DNA of 27,066 nucleotides, from NCBI GenBank assembly GCA_045634345.1, contig JAZRAB010000069.1:1-27066 (forward strand). Reading direction: 5' to 3'. The notes beneath the pieces were generated by a model. That model had not been told where the DNA came from. It saw only the letters and a list, made by a program, of their open reading frames with translations, and searched no databases. The first letter of the stretch is position 1; each line of letters begins with the position of its first letter. Below, one piece after another: positions 20,371 through 27,066 of the stretch. The position numbers were made by a program, and so were the translations under genes. The stretch is from Flemingiibacterium sp045634345. GTDB lineage: Bacteria; Bacillota; Clostridia; Oscillospirales; CAG-272.

Positions 20371-23133
20371 ATGCGCAGTGATGAAAATGCTTCCGGCAAA
20401 AAGCAGGGCGCGGATATGACAGCGGATGAACTGCTGATGCTTTTGAACAAAAGCATAGAAAACAAAATAGAGCCGAAGACCATCAATCCGGGAAACTCCG
20501 ACAAAAATCCGAGTACTGAGCTTAAAATAGACGATTCTGTTTACAAGTCCGCGCAGGACGAGCTTCACAGTGCCGATGCTCTTAGGGCAACTGATGATTC
20601 CGATCTTGATATTGATGCTCTGATTGATAAGTATATCACGGGAAAAAAGGAGGAGCACAGCTCGCAAACCGATGACAGTCTCCCCGAGGCTCCGGCACTT
20701 GAAGAGATTGTTCATGAGGTGATTCGTCCTACAGAACCGGCTGATGATATTGAAGTGGATGAGAACAGTCGATTCTCTGAACCGCAGCCTGTTGATGCAG
20801 CGGATGATTTTGAAAATGCATCTGACGAAGTAATTGACAATGATTCTTATGACGGTGAAACTCTCGAAGATGAACTGCTTGTCGAGGGCGCTGAGTCGGA
20901 CGTGGAAGCCGCTGAGTTGGCGATGATTGATGGCATTACATACGAAGATGATGACGACATGAAGCTTGCCGAGGCGGCAGCAGATGAAGGTGTTGATGCG
21001 ACGGTATATGAGGCGAGTGAGGACGATGAAGCAGTTGTAGCTGACGAAGATATGGCAGTTGACACTCAAACTACAGCGGTGTTTGACATATCCCGCGTGA
21101 AGCAGATTACAGAGGATGATGACGAAGAAATCAGCCGACTTGTTGATGAAGCATTCGCCATGTCCGAGACCGAGGTGTTTACTCCGGTAAATGCTGATGA
21201 AGCGCACGACGCGGCACATCCGGCGGAGGATGCTCCGGCAGAGCAGGCTGTATACGGAAATCCCGGCGATGAAGAAATAGACCAGACTGATCTTAACATC
21301 ATGATCGCATTCGGTATGAACGATGAGCTTAAGGATGCAGTCGGGGAAGAGCAAGCTACAAAGATCGAGGATGATATTCTTCAAAAGCATGAGGAGACCG
21401 CGCAGATGCAGGCGGTTGCCGGAAAGCTCGAATATACCACCCGAGATCAGAATACGGAAATACTTACAAGCTACAAATCGCAGTATTATACAATAATAAT
21501 CAGACTTGCAGCGGCGGTTGGACTGCTTGCGGTTATGTTCCTTCTTGAAAACTTCTCGATGCTTGGTATGACGCTTCCGAAATTTATGCGGCCGACCTCG
21601 TATCCGATGGTTTATGCGATGATCGATCTTCAGCTTGTCGTATTCAGCGGCGTACTTGTCGCAAAGCAGGTCATAGGCGGAGTGAAGAGCCTGATTGCTC
21701 TGAAGCCGACTCCCGAAAGTCTGACTGCGTTTATGCTTGCGATGTCGCTTATTTACACGTTTATTGCTGGAATTACAGCACCCGTTGAAGGCTTCGGACT
21801 CTATAATCTTCCCGTTGTACTTACGGTCGTGCTTGCGCTTATGTACGAGTTTATGAATCTTAAGCGTGATGTGTTCAGCTTCAATATCGTTTCATCGAGA
21901 AAGAAGAAATTTGTCGTTACTCCGGTTTCCGATTCCACCGAGTCGCTTGAACGTGAGATATTCAACGACTATATTTCCGATGATGCACAGATTATCCGTG
22001 TCGGCAAGACCGATTTTGTTGACGGCTTCTTCAAGAGAGTAAGCGACAACAAGATATCGAAGCCGATTATCGGTATCATGATTCCGATAGTTATGATACT
22101 CGCAGTGGCGTTTATTATACTTTCGTTTATCAAGAATGGAAGCGCGTATGAAGCGTTTACAATGGCGTTCCTTACTGTAGCGGTTACTACGCCGCTTACG
22201 ACCTTTGTTATTTATAGCTATCCGTTCTATAAGGCTTCCAAGGATTCATATGAAAATGACAGTGCGATTATAGGCGAAAGCTCGCTTGGCGAATATTCCG
22301 GTTCCGCAGTCATATCGTTTGAAGACAAGGAAGTGTTCCCGTCCGGCGGCGTTAAGGTGACGAGCATCAAGGTGTATGGCAAAAACCGTATCGACGAGAT
22401 CATATACAGTCTCGCAAGTGCGTTTATCAAGATTGGCGGACCTCTTGCGGAAGTCTTCAATCAGGCAACTCATGACCTCGGTCACTCGGATGATGTTGAG
22501 CTTGTCGAGGTAGAGGACGATGGATTTACCGTGACTATTGACGGTGTAACGGCATATCTTGGTAAGGCATCCTACATGGAAAAGAAGGATTTCGATACGC
22601 CGTATGATAACGAAAACCGCAAGCAGGAGCAAGGCTCGACCGGCATACTTTATATCGCATATGAGGGACAGCTTGCCGCTAAGGTTTACATTCAGTATAC
22701 TATTGACGGCGAGTTTGAATCTATACTGTCGCAGCTTTATAAGACGGGTATGTGCGTTGGTATCAAATCGTTTGATCCCAATATTGACGATTTGCTTCTT
22801 GCAAAGAAGATAAAGGCGATGAAATATCCGGTAAAGGTGATTCGCTCCAAGAATGTGGAAGACATACCGCATACGTTTGAGCGCTGTGACAGCGGCATTG
22901 TCTCGAAGCGTTCGGTCAAGACATTGCTCCGCACCGTGGCACTTTGCGAGCGTGTAAGCAGTGTTATAAGAACCAACATGATAGTTAAGGTGCTGGCAAT
23001 GCTTATCGGTGTTGTTGTGATGATATTCATACATGCGTTCGGCGGCTCGTCAACGCTGTCATCACTGTACCTTATGCTGTATCAGCTTTTCTGGATAATC
23101 CCTGTAATGATTATTTCTAGATTTTTGGTTTAA
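20371..23133 (+). CDS. P1B-ATPase-like membrane protein lacking catalytic motifs, with long acidic N-terminus
   Basis: 920 residues from the ATG behind GAAAGGAGCGATAAA. Residues 1 to about 365 are very rich in Asp/Glu and low in order. Four hydrophobic helices follow (about 375-393, 411-434, 451-469, 479-495), a short loop, then two more (565-587, 596-617), a cytosolic part, and two last helices (871-890, 899-917). This is the 8-helix plan of P1B metal ATPases. The order of segments also matches: TTPLT (606-610) at the CPC position, FEDKEVFPSG (650-659) at FDKTGTLTEG, GGPL (689-692) at the HP motif, and LYIAYEGQLAAKVYI then LYKTGMCVGIKSFD (789-802) at the LTGD segment. The phosphorylated Asp context, CPC, HP, TGE and GDGxND are absent. 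Catalysis is therefore unlikely; a scaffold or sensor role is inference. Confidence 0.72.
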   Translation: MRSDENASGKKQGADMTADELLMLLNKSIENKIEPKTINPGNSDKNPSTELKIDDSVYKSAQDELHSADALRATDDSDLDIDALIDKYITGKKEEHSSQTDDSLPEAPALEEIVHEVIRPTEPADDIEVDENSRFSEPQPVDAADDFENASDEVIDNDSYDGETLEDELLVEGAESDVEAAELAMIDGITYEDDDDMKLAEAAADEGVDATVYEASEDDEAVVADEDMAVDTQTTAVFDISRVKQITEDDDEEISRLVDEAFAMSETEVFTPVNADEAHDAAHPAEDAPAEQAVYGNPGDEEIDQTDLNIMIAFGMNDELKDAVGEEQATKIEDDILQKHEETAQMQAVAGKLEYTTRDQNTEILTSYKSQYYTIIIRLAAAVGLLAVMFLLENFSMLGMTLPKFMRPTSYPMVYAMIDLQLVVFSGVLVAKQVIGGVKSLIALKPTPESLTAFMLAMSLIYTFIAGITAPVEGFGLYNLPVVLTVVLALMYEFMNLKRDVFSFNIVSSRKKKFVVTPVSDSTESLEREIFNDYISDDAQIIRVGKTDFVDGFFKRVSDNKISKPIIGIMIPIVMILAVAFIILSFIKNGSAYEAFTMAFLTVAVTTPLTTFVIYSYPFYKASKDSYENDSAIIGESSLGEYSGSAVISFEDKEVFPSGGVKVTSIKVYGKNRIDEIIYSLASAFIKIGGPLAEVFNQATHDLGHSDDVELVEVEDDGFTVTIDGVTAYLGKASYMEKKDFDTPYDNENRKQEQGSTGILYIAYEGQLAAKVYIQYTIDGEFESILSQLYKTGMCVGIKSFDPNIDDLLLAKKIKAMKYPVKVIRSKNVEDIPHTFERCDSGIVSKRSVKTLLRTVALCERVSSVIRTNMIVKVLAMLIGVVVMIFIHAFGGSSTLSSLYLMLYQLFWIIPVMIISRFLV

Positions 23134-23137
23134 AAAT

Positions 23138-23170
23138 AATGGGGTGCCGCACGCGCGACATCCCATTTTC
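23138..23170 (+). terminator. Terminator after the ATPase-like gene
   Basis: AATGGGGTG (23138-23146) pairs with CATCCCATT (23159-23167), nine pairs with one G-T, around a 12-nt loop, followed by TTC after a four-T stretch. It starts 5 nt after the stop codon. The T-run is short. Confidence 0.7.
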
Positions 23171-23197
23171 TAATGCTTTATGAAAGGAAATTATCAG

Positions 23198-25069
23198 ATG
23201 GAAAACATTACGCCGAAGACTGCGGCGGAGCGACTTTTAAAGAGAGTCTCGAAGCCGGGACGCTATACGGGCGGGGAATACGGTCAGATAATAAAGGATA
23301 AAAAGGATGTCAGAGCGCGCTTTGCATTCTGCTTTCCGGATGCTTATGAAATAGGTATGTCGAATCTTGGCATACGTATACTTTACGGCGCGATAAACTC
23401 GCATCCCGATCTTTGGTGTGAGCGTGCATATACCCCGTGGGTGGATATGGAGGAGCAACTGCGAAAGTATAATATTCCCCTGTACGCACACGAAAGCGGC
23501 GACGCACTTCACGATTTTGATTTTGTCGGATTTACTTTGCAGTATGAGCTTTGCTATACAAATGTGCTGAATACGCTTGACCTTGCCGGGATTCCGCTTT
23601 TGTCAAGTGAGCGCGATGACGGCATGCCCATAATTATCGGAGGCGGGCCGTGTTCGTACAATGCCGAGCCGATAGCGGATTTCTTTGATATTTTCTCAAT
23701 CGGAGAGGGTGAGGAAGCGCTTCCCGAGATAATGCATCTCTATGCCGACATGAAGGAATCGGGCGAGTATACACGCGCCGACTTTCTCCATGCCGCGGCA
23801 AAGCTTGACGGATTCTACGTACCGTCACTGTACGAGGTAAGCTACAATAACGACGGTACGATAAAGGCATATACGCCGAAGTATGACGATATACCGACAA
23901 AAATAACCAAGCGCATAATCCGAGATATGGATAAGGCGTATTTTCCCGATAAGTTCGTTATGCCGTATATTGAGACGGTGCATGACCGTATCATGCTCGA
24001 GGTTTACCGCGGATGTATCCGCGGATGCCGTTTCTGCCAGGCAGGCATGGTCTACCGACCTGTGCGCGAAAAGTCGGACGAGGTACTCGACCGTCAGGCG
24101 CGCGCTCTCCGCGAAAGCACGGGATATGACGAGATATCGCTGTCCTCGCTTTCGATAAGCGATTATTCGGATATAGGGGGACTCTGCGACACGCTGCTTA
24201 AATGGACTGACGAGGCGAAGGTCAATCTTTCACTTCCATCGATGCGCCTTGACATGTTCACTAAAGAGCTTATGGACAAGATATCCACCGTCCGTGCATC
24301 GGGACTTACCTTTGCGCCGGAAGCCGGTACACAGCGCCTGCGCGATGCGATTAATAAAAATGTGACCGAGGAAGATCTTCTGCGAGCCTGCCGTGTTGCA
24401 TTTGAGGCGGGCAAGACGCAGGTGAAGCTTTATTTCATGCTCGGTCTGCCAACAGAGACCGACGAGGATATCGAGGGAATCGCAACTCTTGCAAAACACG
24501 TAGTTGACACTTACTACGACCTTTACAGAGGAGTGAAGGGAAGAAAAGCCCCCACAGTCACTATCAGTGTCGCTTGCTTCATTCCCAAACCGTTCACTGC
24601 ATTTCAGTGGGAGGCGCAGGATACGCTTGAGGAGCTTGACCGTAAACAGCGTTTACTTCGCTCGAAAATAAATGATCCAAAGATCAAATATAATTACCAC
24701 GATGCGCAAGTATCACTTCTCGAGGCGGTCTTTGCGCGAGGTGACAGGCGTCTCGCACCGGCGATACTTGAAGCGCACAATCGTGGCGTCAGATTTGATG
24801 CGTGGGAGGAATTTTTCAATTACGATAACTGGATGCAGATACTTGCGGATTGCGGTATCGATCCGGCGTATTACGCAAGCCGTGAGATCGGTGAGGGTGA
24901 AGTTCTGCCGTGGGATATCATAGACTGCGGTGTTGACAAAAGATTTTTACTTCGTGAACGTCACAATGCTTATGAGTCAGTGACCAACTGCAACTGCGCG
25001 GAGAAGTGTACCGGATGCGGTGCAAATAAGCTGGGAGGTGAGCGTACATGGTGCAGCCGATGCCGATAA
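23198..25069 (+). CDS. B12-binding-type radical SAM protein (TIGR03960 family)
   Basis: 623 residues from the ATG at 23198, which follows AAAGGAAATTATCAG; an ATG at 23180 lies before that site. The N-terminal half resembles the cobalamin-binding domain found in B12-type radical SAM proteins (RARFAFCFPDAYEIGMSNLG, IIIGGGPCSYNAEP, SIGEGEEALPE). The radical SAM core carries CIRGCRFC (C273, C277, C280), the CxxxCxxC ligands of a 4Fe-4S cluster that cleaves S-adenosylmethionine. The C-terminus ends in a cysteine cluster (NCNCAEKCTGCG ... WCSRCR) that could bind a second cluster or zinc. The family is widespread in clostridia, always beside or fused to TIGR03936; its reaction is not known to me. 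It overlaps the next gene by 22 nt. Confidence 0.88.
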   Translation: MENITPKTAAERLLKRVSKPGRYTGGEYGQIIKDKKDVRARFAFCFPDAYEIGMSNLGIRILYGAINSHPDLWCERAYTPWVDMEEQLRKYNIPLYAHESGDALHDFDFVGFTLQYELCYTNVLNTLDLAGIPLLSSERDDGMPIIIGGGPCSYNAEPIADFFDIFSIGEGEEALPEIMHLYADMKESGEYTRADFLHAAAKLDGFYVPSLYEVSYNNDGTIKAYTPKYDDIPTKITKRIIRDMDKAYFPDKFVMPYIETVHDRIMLEVYRGCIRGCRFCQAGMVYRPVREKSDEVLDRQARALRESTGYDEISLSSLSISDYSDIGGLCDTLLKWTDEAKVNLSLPSMRLDMFTKELMDKISTVRASGLTFAPEAGTQRLRDAINKNVTEEDLLRACRVAFEAGKTQVKLYFMLGLPTETDEDIEGIATLAKHVVDTYYDLYRGVKGRKAPTVTISVACFIPKPFTAFQWEAQDTLEELDRKQRLLRSKINDPKIKYNYHDAQVSLLEAVFARGDRRLAPAILEAHNRGVRFDAWEEFFNYDNWMQILADCGIDPAYYASREIGEGEVLPWDIIDCGVDKRFLLRERHNAYESVTNCNCAEKCTGCGANKLGGERTWCSRCR

Positions 25070-25728
25070 GAGCAAAATTTTATAAGGTGGGGAGTCTGCA
25101 ATACATATCTCACCTTGATCTTGTGCGAACGATGACGAGAAACATTACACGCGCGGGCATTCCGGCATGGTATTCGCAGGGCTTTAATCCACGTCTAAAA
25201 TTAACATTCTCTCTTCCTCTTTCTATAGGAACGCAGAGCATGAGTGAATTTTTCGATATCCGACTTGTTGCGCCGATGGAGCTTGACGAGATAAAACGCC
25301 GCATAAATGAAACTTTGACGGATGAAATGAAGATAGTGGACGTTTATCAGAGTGAACGCAAATTCAGCGAGATCGCATGGGCGGAGTATGAGATTAAAAT
25401 GACATCCCCGCATCTGAATGCTGAAACTGCCGTCGCGCTTTGCGAGTTGTATACGCATCCGTTGGTACTGCTGAAACACTCGAAATCGGGTGACAAGGAA
25501 GTTGACATATCTCCTTACATCGATCTGCGTGAGTGCTCGTTCGCTGATGGGGAAATCACGGTGCGTGCATTTCTGTCGGCTGACAGCGCGGATTATCTTA
25601 ATCCCGAATATTTGATAGCGGGCGCCGAGCAGAAGCTTGGCGTGAGCTTCGTCGATCCGTTTTCGGAATATTACACCATTATACGCAAAGAAGTTTATCT
25701 TGCTGATAAGGTTACGGCGTTCCGCTAA
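25048..25728 (+). CDS. Radical SAM-associated protein (TIGR03936 / DUF2344)
   Basis: 226 residues. The start MVQPMPIRAKFYKVGSLQYI follows GGGAGGTGAGCGTAC inside the last codons of the radical SAM gene, 22 nt before its stop, so translation is coupled. The motifs YISHLDLVRTMTRNITRAG and WYSQGFNPRLKLTFSLPLSIGTQS are typical of DUF2344. It is taken to be the partner of the TIGR03960 enzyme, perhaps a substrate-binding or RNA-binding subunit, but no activity can be read from it. In many clostridia rng and rplU follow; here they do not. The TAA shares bases with the stop codon of the convergent DUF4363 gene. Confidence 0.88.
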   Translation: MVQPMPIRAKFYKVGSLQYISHLDLVRTMTRNITRAGIPAWYSQGFNPRLKLTFSLPLSIGTQSMSEFFDIRLVAPMELDEIKRRINETLTDEMKIVDVYQSERKFSEIAWAEYEIKMTSPHLNAETAVALCELYTHPLVLLKHSKSGDKEVDISPYIDLRECSFADGEITVRAFLSADSADYLNPEYLIAGAEQKLGVSFVDPFSEYYTIIRKEVYLADKVTAFR

Positions 25729-26078
25729 AAGATATTTTCAAAATTAAAGCTGTGGCTTGCACGGATGTGTTCAAGCGCACTTATGAGAATATCTATCTGT
25801 GAGTAGAAATCCTCAGGAACGTTTTGCGGATTTGTTACCCAATAAATTGCATCCTCAGCTCGTTCGAGATCATTTCTATGAGTCGAGAGTGATATTATGT
25901 TTTTGCAATTCTGCCATTCTGCGAGCAGCTGCTTTGCGGAGTCGGCAGAATTGTCATTTTTTAAATGTTCGCAAATATTAAGCATCATATCAGTCTTATT
26001 GGTTACGTACAAGGTGTTGCAGACTGTCAGCGTCATTATTGATGAAAGAATTATTAGTGCAATGATAAACGAGCGCAT
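25725..26078 (-). CDS. DUF4363 family protein
   Basis: 117 residues. One N-terminal hydrophobic helix (RSFIIALIILSSIMTLTVC), either an anchor or an uncleaved signal, followed by a helical domain with W54-like and W79-like aromatic positions (LLAEWQNCKNIISL, AIYWVTNPQNVPEDF). It matches the clostridial DUF4363 pattern, a family usually placed directly after DUF421 genes, as here. The ATG overlaps the DUF421 stop as TAATG. Function unknown; most of the protein should lie outside the membrane. Confidence 0.75.
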   Translation of the reverse strand: MRSFIIALIILSSIMTLTVCNTLYVTNKTDMMLNICEHLKNDNSADSAKQLLAEWQNCKNIISLSTHRNDLERAEDAIYWVTNPQNVPEDFYSQIDILISALEHIRASHSFNFENIF

Positions 26079-26743
26079 TATTTCTTTATAAGATTTTCCT
26101 TTCCGAGATCGTTTACAGTAAAGAGGAATACGTTGTCAAGAGTTACACCGTGATGCTTGAGACGAGAATAGAGCCATGCTTGGTCGTGGCCAAGTGTTTT
26201 CAGGGAATGTTCGCTTATATGAGAATCGACGATGACCGCGTGCGCTATTCCTGATTCCTTAACTTTGATTTTTGCATCCGAAGCTGTCACGGGGAGTTCG
26301 GTGCGTTTTTGAATGACCGAAAGTTGACCGTTTTGCTCAAGTATAGCATAGTCCACCTCAGATATATCCGCAACGCCGGCTATACGAAGCTGACTCAGCA
26401 GCTCCTCCACACTTATTCGTACCCGCCCGATTTCCTTTATATCGAGTTCGCCGCGCTTGATGAGTACGCTTGGCTTGCCATCGAATATTGGTTTGAGTAC
26501 GGGAATCTTTGTGACGGCGAATGAGATTATTACTTCAAATGACAGAAGCACAGAAATAGGTACTATAGCAAACGCCAATGGAATTTGATCATCTGTAATA
26601 GGCGCGGCGGCGAGTTCAGACAAGAGAAAAGTAGTTACAAGCTCGGATAGCTGAAGTTCACCTATCTGTCGCTTTCCCATAAGACGCATGGTCCCCACGA
26701 GAAGAATGTATATAAGAATTATACGTATAAGAATTGTAAGCAT
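26078..26743 (-). CDS. DUF421 (YetF-like) membrane protein
   Basis: 221 residues from the ATG at 26743, behind AGAGGTGTCAAA; a start at 26806 has no ribosome binding site. Three hydrophobic helices in the first 80 residues (LTILIRIILIYILLVGTMRL; LVTTFLLSELAAAP; FAIVPISVLLSFEVII) contain the family phrase MGKRQIGELQLSELV. A cytosolic domain follows, with KPSVLIKRGELD and EELLSQLRIAGVADISEVDYAILEQNG, the DUF421 core. Bacillus relatives (YetF, YrbG, YdfR, YkjA) are linked to spore membrane/germinant receptor function; a similar role here is inference. It forms a two-gene unit with DUF4363. Confidence 0.87.
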   Translation of the reverse strand: MLTILIRIILIYILLVGTMRLMGKRQIGELQLSELVTTFLLSELAAAPITDDQIPLAFAIVPISVLLSFEVIISFAVTKIPVLKPIFDGKPSVLIKRGELDIKEIGRVRISVEELLSQLRIAGVADISEVDYAILEQNGQLSVIQKRTELPVTASDAKIKVKESGIAHAVIVDSHISEHSLKTLGHDQAWLYSRLKHHGVTLDNVFLFTVNDLGKENLIKK

Positions 26744-26827
26744 TTTGACACCTCTGACAACAGTATTCACTGCAGTAAAATGTTTATGCACATTTGTACC
26801 AAACATGAAGAAAAATTAAAAAAACCG

Positions 26828-26856
26828 TTGACAAATAAAAAAGGATGTGATATAAT
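26828..26856 (+). promoter_or_regulatory. Probable rRNA operon promoter P1
   Basis: Perfect TTGACA (26828-26833), 17-nt spacer, perfect TATAAT (26851-26856), with an A-rich upstream stretch (AAAAATTAAAAAAACC) resembling an UP element. Such double-consensus boxes are typical of rRNA operons. Confidence 0.85.
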
Positions 26857-26898
26857 ATTAAAGCTGTCGCAAAGAGGCATGTCCTCAAGAGTAGGGCG

Positions 26899-26925
26899 GC
26901 AAAAAAGTTTTTTAACTTTTTTTGC
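26899..26925. other. AT-rich hairpin between the two rRNA promoters
   Basis: GCAAAAAAGTT (26899-26909) and AACTTTTTTTGC (26914-26925) pair around TTTT, with a one-base length difference in the A/T run. It lies between P1 and P2. It could reduce read-through from P1, or act as the A-tract UP element of P2. Confidence 0.5.
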
Positions 26926-26932
26926 AAACCCC

Positions 26933-26961
26933 TTGACAAGAGGAGAAGAATATGATATAAT
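26933..26961 (+). promoter_or_regulatory. Probable rRNA operon promoter P2
   Basis: Perfect TTGACA (26933-26938), 17-nt spacer, perfect TATAAT (26956-26961), 105 nt after P1. Confidence 0.88.
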
Positions 26962-27066
26962 AATCGAGTCGCCTGAGAGGGAGACAGCAAGCAATGGTCT
27001 TTGAAAATTGAACAACAAGAGATGGAAGTAAGTACAAAGAAGAGAGGCACGAAAGTGCTAAACGGA
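26962..27066 (+). other. Leader of a ribosomal RNA operon, cut by the window edge
   Basis: The transcript from P2 contains TGGTCTTTGAAAATTGAACA (26995-27014), a boxA-like sequence typical of clostridial rRNA leaders and spacers, followed by a purine-rich stretch and a small stem GCAC/GTGC with a GAAA loop (27047-27058). No open frame fits. The 16S rRNA gene is expected to begin within about 100-200 nt beyond 27066; this is inference, as no mature rRNA sequence is in the window. Confidence 0.75.

Noticed and set aside
1..27066. CRISPR arrays, insertion sequences or prophage genes
   Set aside because: I looked for regularly spaced repeats, transposase or integrase motifs and phage structural genes, and saw none.

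Overview
The window reads as chromosomal DNA from a spore-forming clostridium, probably a gut-type member of the Oscillospiraceae/Ruminococcaceae (the family is an inference). Supporting this are the Gram-positive order of the S10-spc-alpha ribosomal protein cluster with secY, adk, map and infA inside it, a zinc-type S14, a four-cysteine adenylate kinase, the spore genes gpr and spoIIP, and several clostridial families of unknown function (DUF4364, DUF4363, the TIGR03960/TIGR03936 pair). Strong AGGAGG ribosome binding sites and TTGACA/TATAAT promoters fit the same picture. Layout. (1) 1-11445, plus strand: one long run from the 3' end of rplP through rpmC, rpsQ, rplN, rplX, rplE, rpsZ, rpsH, rplF, rplR, rpsE, rpmD, rplO, secY, adk, map, infA, rpmJ, rpsM, rpsK, rpsD, rpoA and rplQ. 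It builds ribosomes, the SecYEG channel, IF1 and the RNA polymerase alpha subunit. Most junctions are tight, but four hold hairpin-rich RNA: rpsZ-rpsH, rplR-rpsE, secY-adk and rpoA-rplQ. Start codons vary: GTG for rpmC and rplN, TTG for secY and apparently CTG for infA. (2) 11446-12050: a terminator, then a gene-free GC-rich block of nested inverted repeats that looks like a non-coding intergenic repeat, then a promoter. (3) 12051-13678, plus: type II pantothenate kinase overlapping a HAD-IIA phosphatase. A strong bidirectional terminator follows. (4) 13733-15922, minus: the sporulation pair gpr-spoIIP. (5) 15923-19298, plus: a promoter region with a perfect 9-bp-arm palindrome between -35 and -10, an orphan oligopeptide-binding lipoprotein, a DUF4364 winged-helix-like protein, then a promoter with a long structured leader ahead of a small double zinc-ribbon protein. 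(6) 19497-23133, plus: the rRNA 2'-O-methyltransferase gene rlmB, followed by a 920-residue membrane protein. That protein keeps the order and folds of a P1B-type ATPase but has lost every recognisable catalytic motif, and it carries a roughly 365-residue acidic N-terminus. It is the most unusual gene here. (7) 23198-25728, plus: the radical-SAM protein TIGR03960 and its partner TIGR03936. (8) 25725-26743, minus: a DUF421 (YetF-like) membrane protein and DUF4363. (9) 26807-27066, plus: tandem consensus promoters and an rRNA-type leader; a ribosomal RNA operon very probably starts just beyond the right edge. No CRISPR array, transposase or intact tRNA gene is visible.
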